From positions 248,001 to 312,000 of the forward strand of contig JBMNJJ010000003.1 of the NCBI GenBank assembly GCA_050951605.1: 64,000 bases of DNA. Direction: 5' to 3'. The stretch is from DUTS01 sp050951605. Its GTDB lineage: Bacteria; Bacillota; Peptococcia; DRI-13; DTU073. Positions 62,899 through 64,000 of the stretch are shown in pieces. Both the position numbers and the translations under genes were made by a program. Every line of letters starts with the position of its first letter. Position 1 is the first letter of the stretch. The notes beneath the pieces were generated by a model, which saw only the letters and a program-made list of their open reading frames with translations, searched no databases and had not been told where the DNA came from.

Positions 62899-64000
62899 AT
62901 GCGGGTAATTATTATTGGCGCGGGGAAAACAGGCTTTAATATTGCTAAAATCCTCACTGAAGAAAATTATGATGTAGTGCTTATTGAAAAACAAGAAGAA
63001 CGGGCTCTAAATTTACAAGAACATTTAGATGTAGAGATACTTATTGGTAATGGTGCCAGAAGGTCCATGTTAGAAAAAGCAGGTATCAGGGAAGCCGGTT
63101 TACTTGTTGCGGTTACAGAAAGCGATGAAGTGAATATGATTGCTTGTATGGTGGCTAAAACTTATGGTGTAGCGAAAACTGTAGCTAGGGTAAGAAATCC
63201 GGAATATGCTTATGAAAGTAGGATGAGAAAGGATACTTTCCCCGGTATAGATTTTTTGATTAATCCGGAATTGGTTACGGCGAAAGAAATCGTAAAATTA
63301 ATCGATGTTCCGGAAGCCTTAGATGTAGTTTATTATGCGGAAGGGAAAATACAACTTTTAGAGCTTAAAATCCCGGCAACAGCTCCTGTTGCTCATCATC
63401 AAATTAAAGAGTTAAAGCTAGATTATCCTTTTCTTATTGTGGCAATTGTGCGGAAGGGGGAAATAATTATTCCGCGTGGTGATGAATTTATTTATCCTGA
63501 GGATATAATTTTTGTGTTGGCTAAAACAAAAGAAATGGTTCAGGTGGAAAGATTTTTGGGAACAGAACGAAAAAAGGCGGAACGGGTGATGATTTTAGGC
63601 GGAAATTATGCTAGTTATCAATTGGCAAGAATTTTGGAAAGTAAAAGGTATGCCGTAAAAATTATTGAGAATGATTATAATAAATGTGTAGAAATAGCTA
63701 AAAAGTTGGATAATACAATGGTTTTGTATGGTGATGCTACCGATATTAATTTTTTAACTAATGAAGGAACAGGAGATGCTGATGTTTTTGTTTGTCTAAC
63801 CGATGATGACAAGCTTAATCTTTTGGTAAGCTTAATCGTGAAAAACTTAGGTGTGAAACGGACTATTGCTCAGGTGGGGCGTTCCGATTATATAGCTTTG
63901 ATGGAAAATGTAGGGATAGATGTGGGGATCAGCCCACGGACTCTTACTGCAAATAAAATCTTGCGTTTTATTCATAAGGGACATGATATTATCTCGGTTA
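62899..64000 (+). CDS. trkA: Trk system potassium uptake protein TrkA (3' end beyond the window)
   Basis: The first 367 codons are present and open to the window edge; TrkA proteins have about 450 residues. Two RCK modules: N-terminal Rossmann MRVIIIGAGKTGFNIAKIL with the acidic LIEK that binds NAD, and IGNGARRSMLEKAGI. A TrkA-C part follows at about 140-225 (LELKIPATAPVAHHQIKELK). The second Rossmann has VMILGGNYASYQLARILE, VLYGDATDINFL and VAVTESDEV-like VCLTDDDKLN. TrkA is the cytoplasmic gating subunit of Trk/Ktr K+ channels. ATG 62899 follows AAGGAG. A trkH/trkG partner would be expected downstream, outside the window. Confidence 0.93.
   Translation, partial: MRVIIIGAGKTGFNIAKILTEENYDVVLIEKQEERALNLQEHLDVEILIGNGARRSMLEKAGIREAGLLVAVTESDEVNMIACMVAKTYGVAKTVARVRNPEYAYESRMRKDTFPGIDFLINPELVTAKEIVKLIDVPEALDVVYYAEGKIQLLELKIPATAPVAHHQIKELKLDYPFLIVAIVRKGEIIIPRGDEFIYPEDIIFVLAKTKEMVQVERFLGTERKKAERVMILGGNYASYQLARILESKRYAVKIIENDYNKCVEIAKKLDNTMVLYGDATDINFLTNEGTGDADVFVCLTDDDKLNLLVSLIVKNLGVKRTIAQVGRSDYIALMENVGIDVGISPRTLTANKILRFIHKGHDIISV

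Overview
The window looks like a chromosomal segment of an anaerobic, spore-forming, low-GC Gram-positive bacterium (class Clostridia; the species is not named from sequence alone). Reasons: the Bacillus/Clostridium-type block yabA - trmN6 - rsmI - abrB - metG (T-box) - tatD - rsmA - yabG - veg, sporulation genes (spoIIR, a SipL-like gene, a SleB-type hydrolase, cotJABC), AGGAGG-type ribosome sites, and consensus sigma-A promoters.

Layout. 1-6.1 kb: RNA and tRNA maintenance block, with AbrB on the opposite strand and a T-box attenuator before metG. 6.2-10.4 kb: LysM/SleB hydrolase, class II fumarase, malic enzyme and a convergent glycosyltransferase. 10.5-15.9 kb: sporulation and envelope genes (yabG, veg with a consensus promoter, CAP protein, DUF3794/LysM protein, spoIIR, small YkuD protein). 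16-25.4 kb: Na/phosphate symporter and an eleven-gene Mrp-type cation/proton antiporter operon with three antiporter-like (ND-type) subunits. Two of these three carry a one-base frameshift. 25.6-27.2 kb: a copper-amine-oxidase-N domain protein and a PAP2 phosphatase.

27.2-55.5 kb is a very AT-rich accessory island: an IS21-family element, a decayed DUF421 gene, a WYL regulator, and a type I-B (Cst/Tneap-like) CRISPR-Cas locus in the order cas6-cas8-cas7-cas5-cas3-cas4-cas1-cas2. It is followed by a very long array of about 149 repeats (counted by eye). The locus is damaged. An IS3-family element sits inside cas1 with a target duplication. A second IS21 copy sits inside a spacer with a 5-bp duplication. 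A second IS3 copy cuts off the distal end of the array. cas6, cas8 and cas7 each carry one extra base. As read, adaptation is dead (cas1 split) and Cascade is broken. However, the pattern of one-base indels across the window, including inside CRISPR repeats and IS homopolymers, leaves open that some frameshifts are sequence errors.

55.5-64 kb returns to core-like genes: a DUF2939-like membrane protein, an intracellular-type subtilisin, the cotJA-cotJB-cotJC spore coat operon, an ECF transporter S component, a three-SLH cell-surface protein, and trkA, which runs off the right edge.

No single unknown multi-gene system stands out. The most informative material is the CRISPR locus. Its spacers record repeated encounters with related phages: synonymous variants of one target, opposite-strand spacers on one target, and duplicated spacers. 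Its inactivation by two IS families can be reconstructed to the base.
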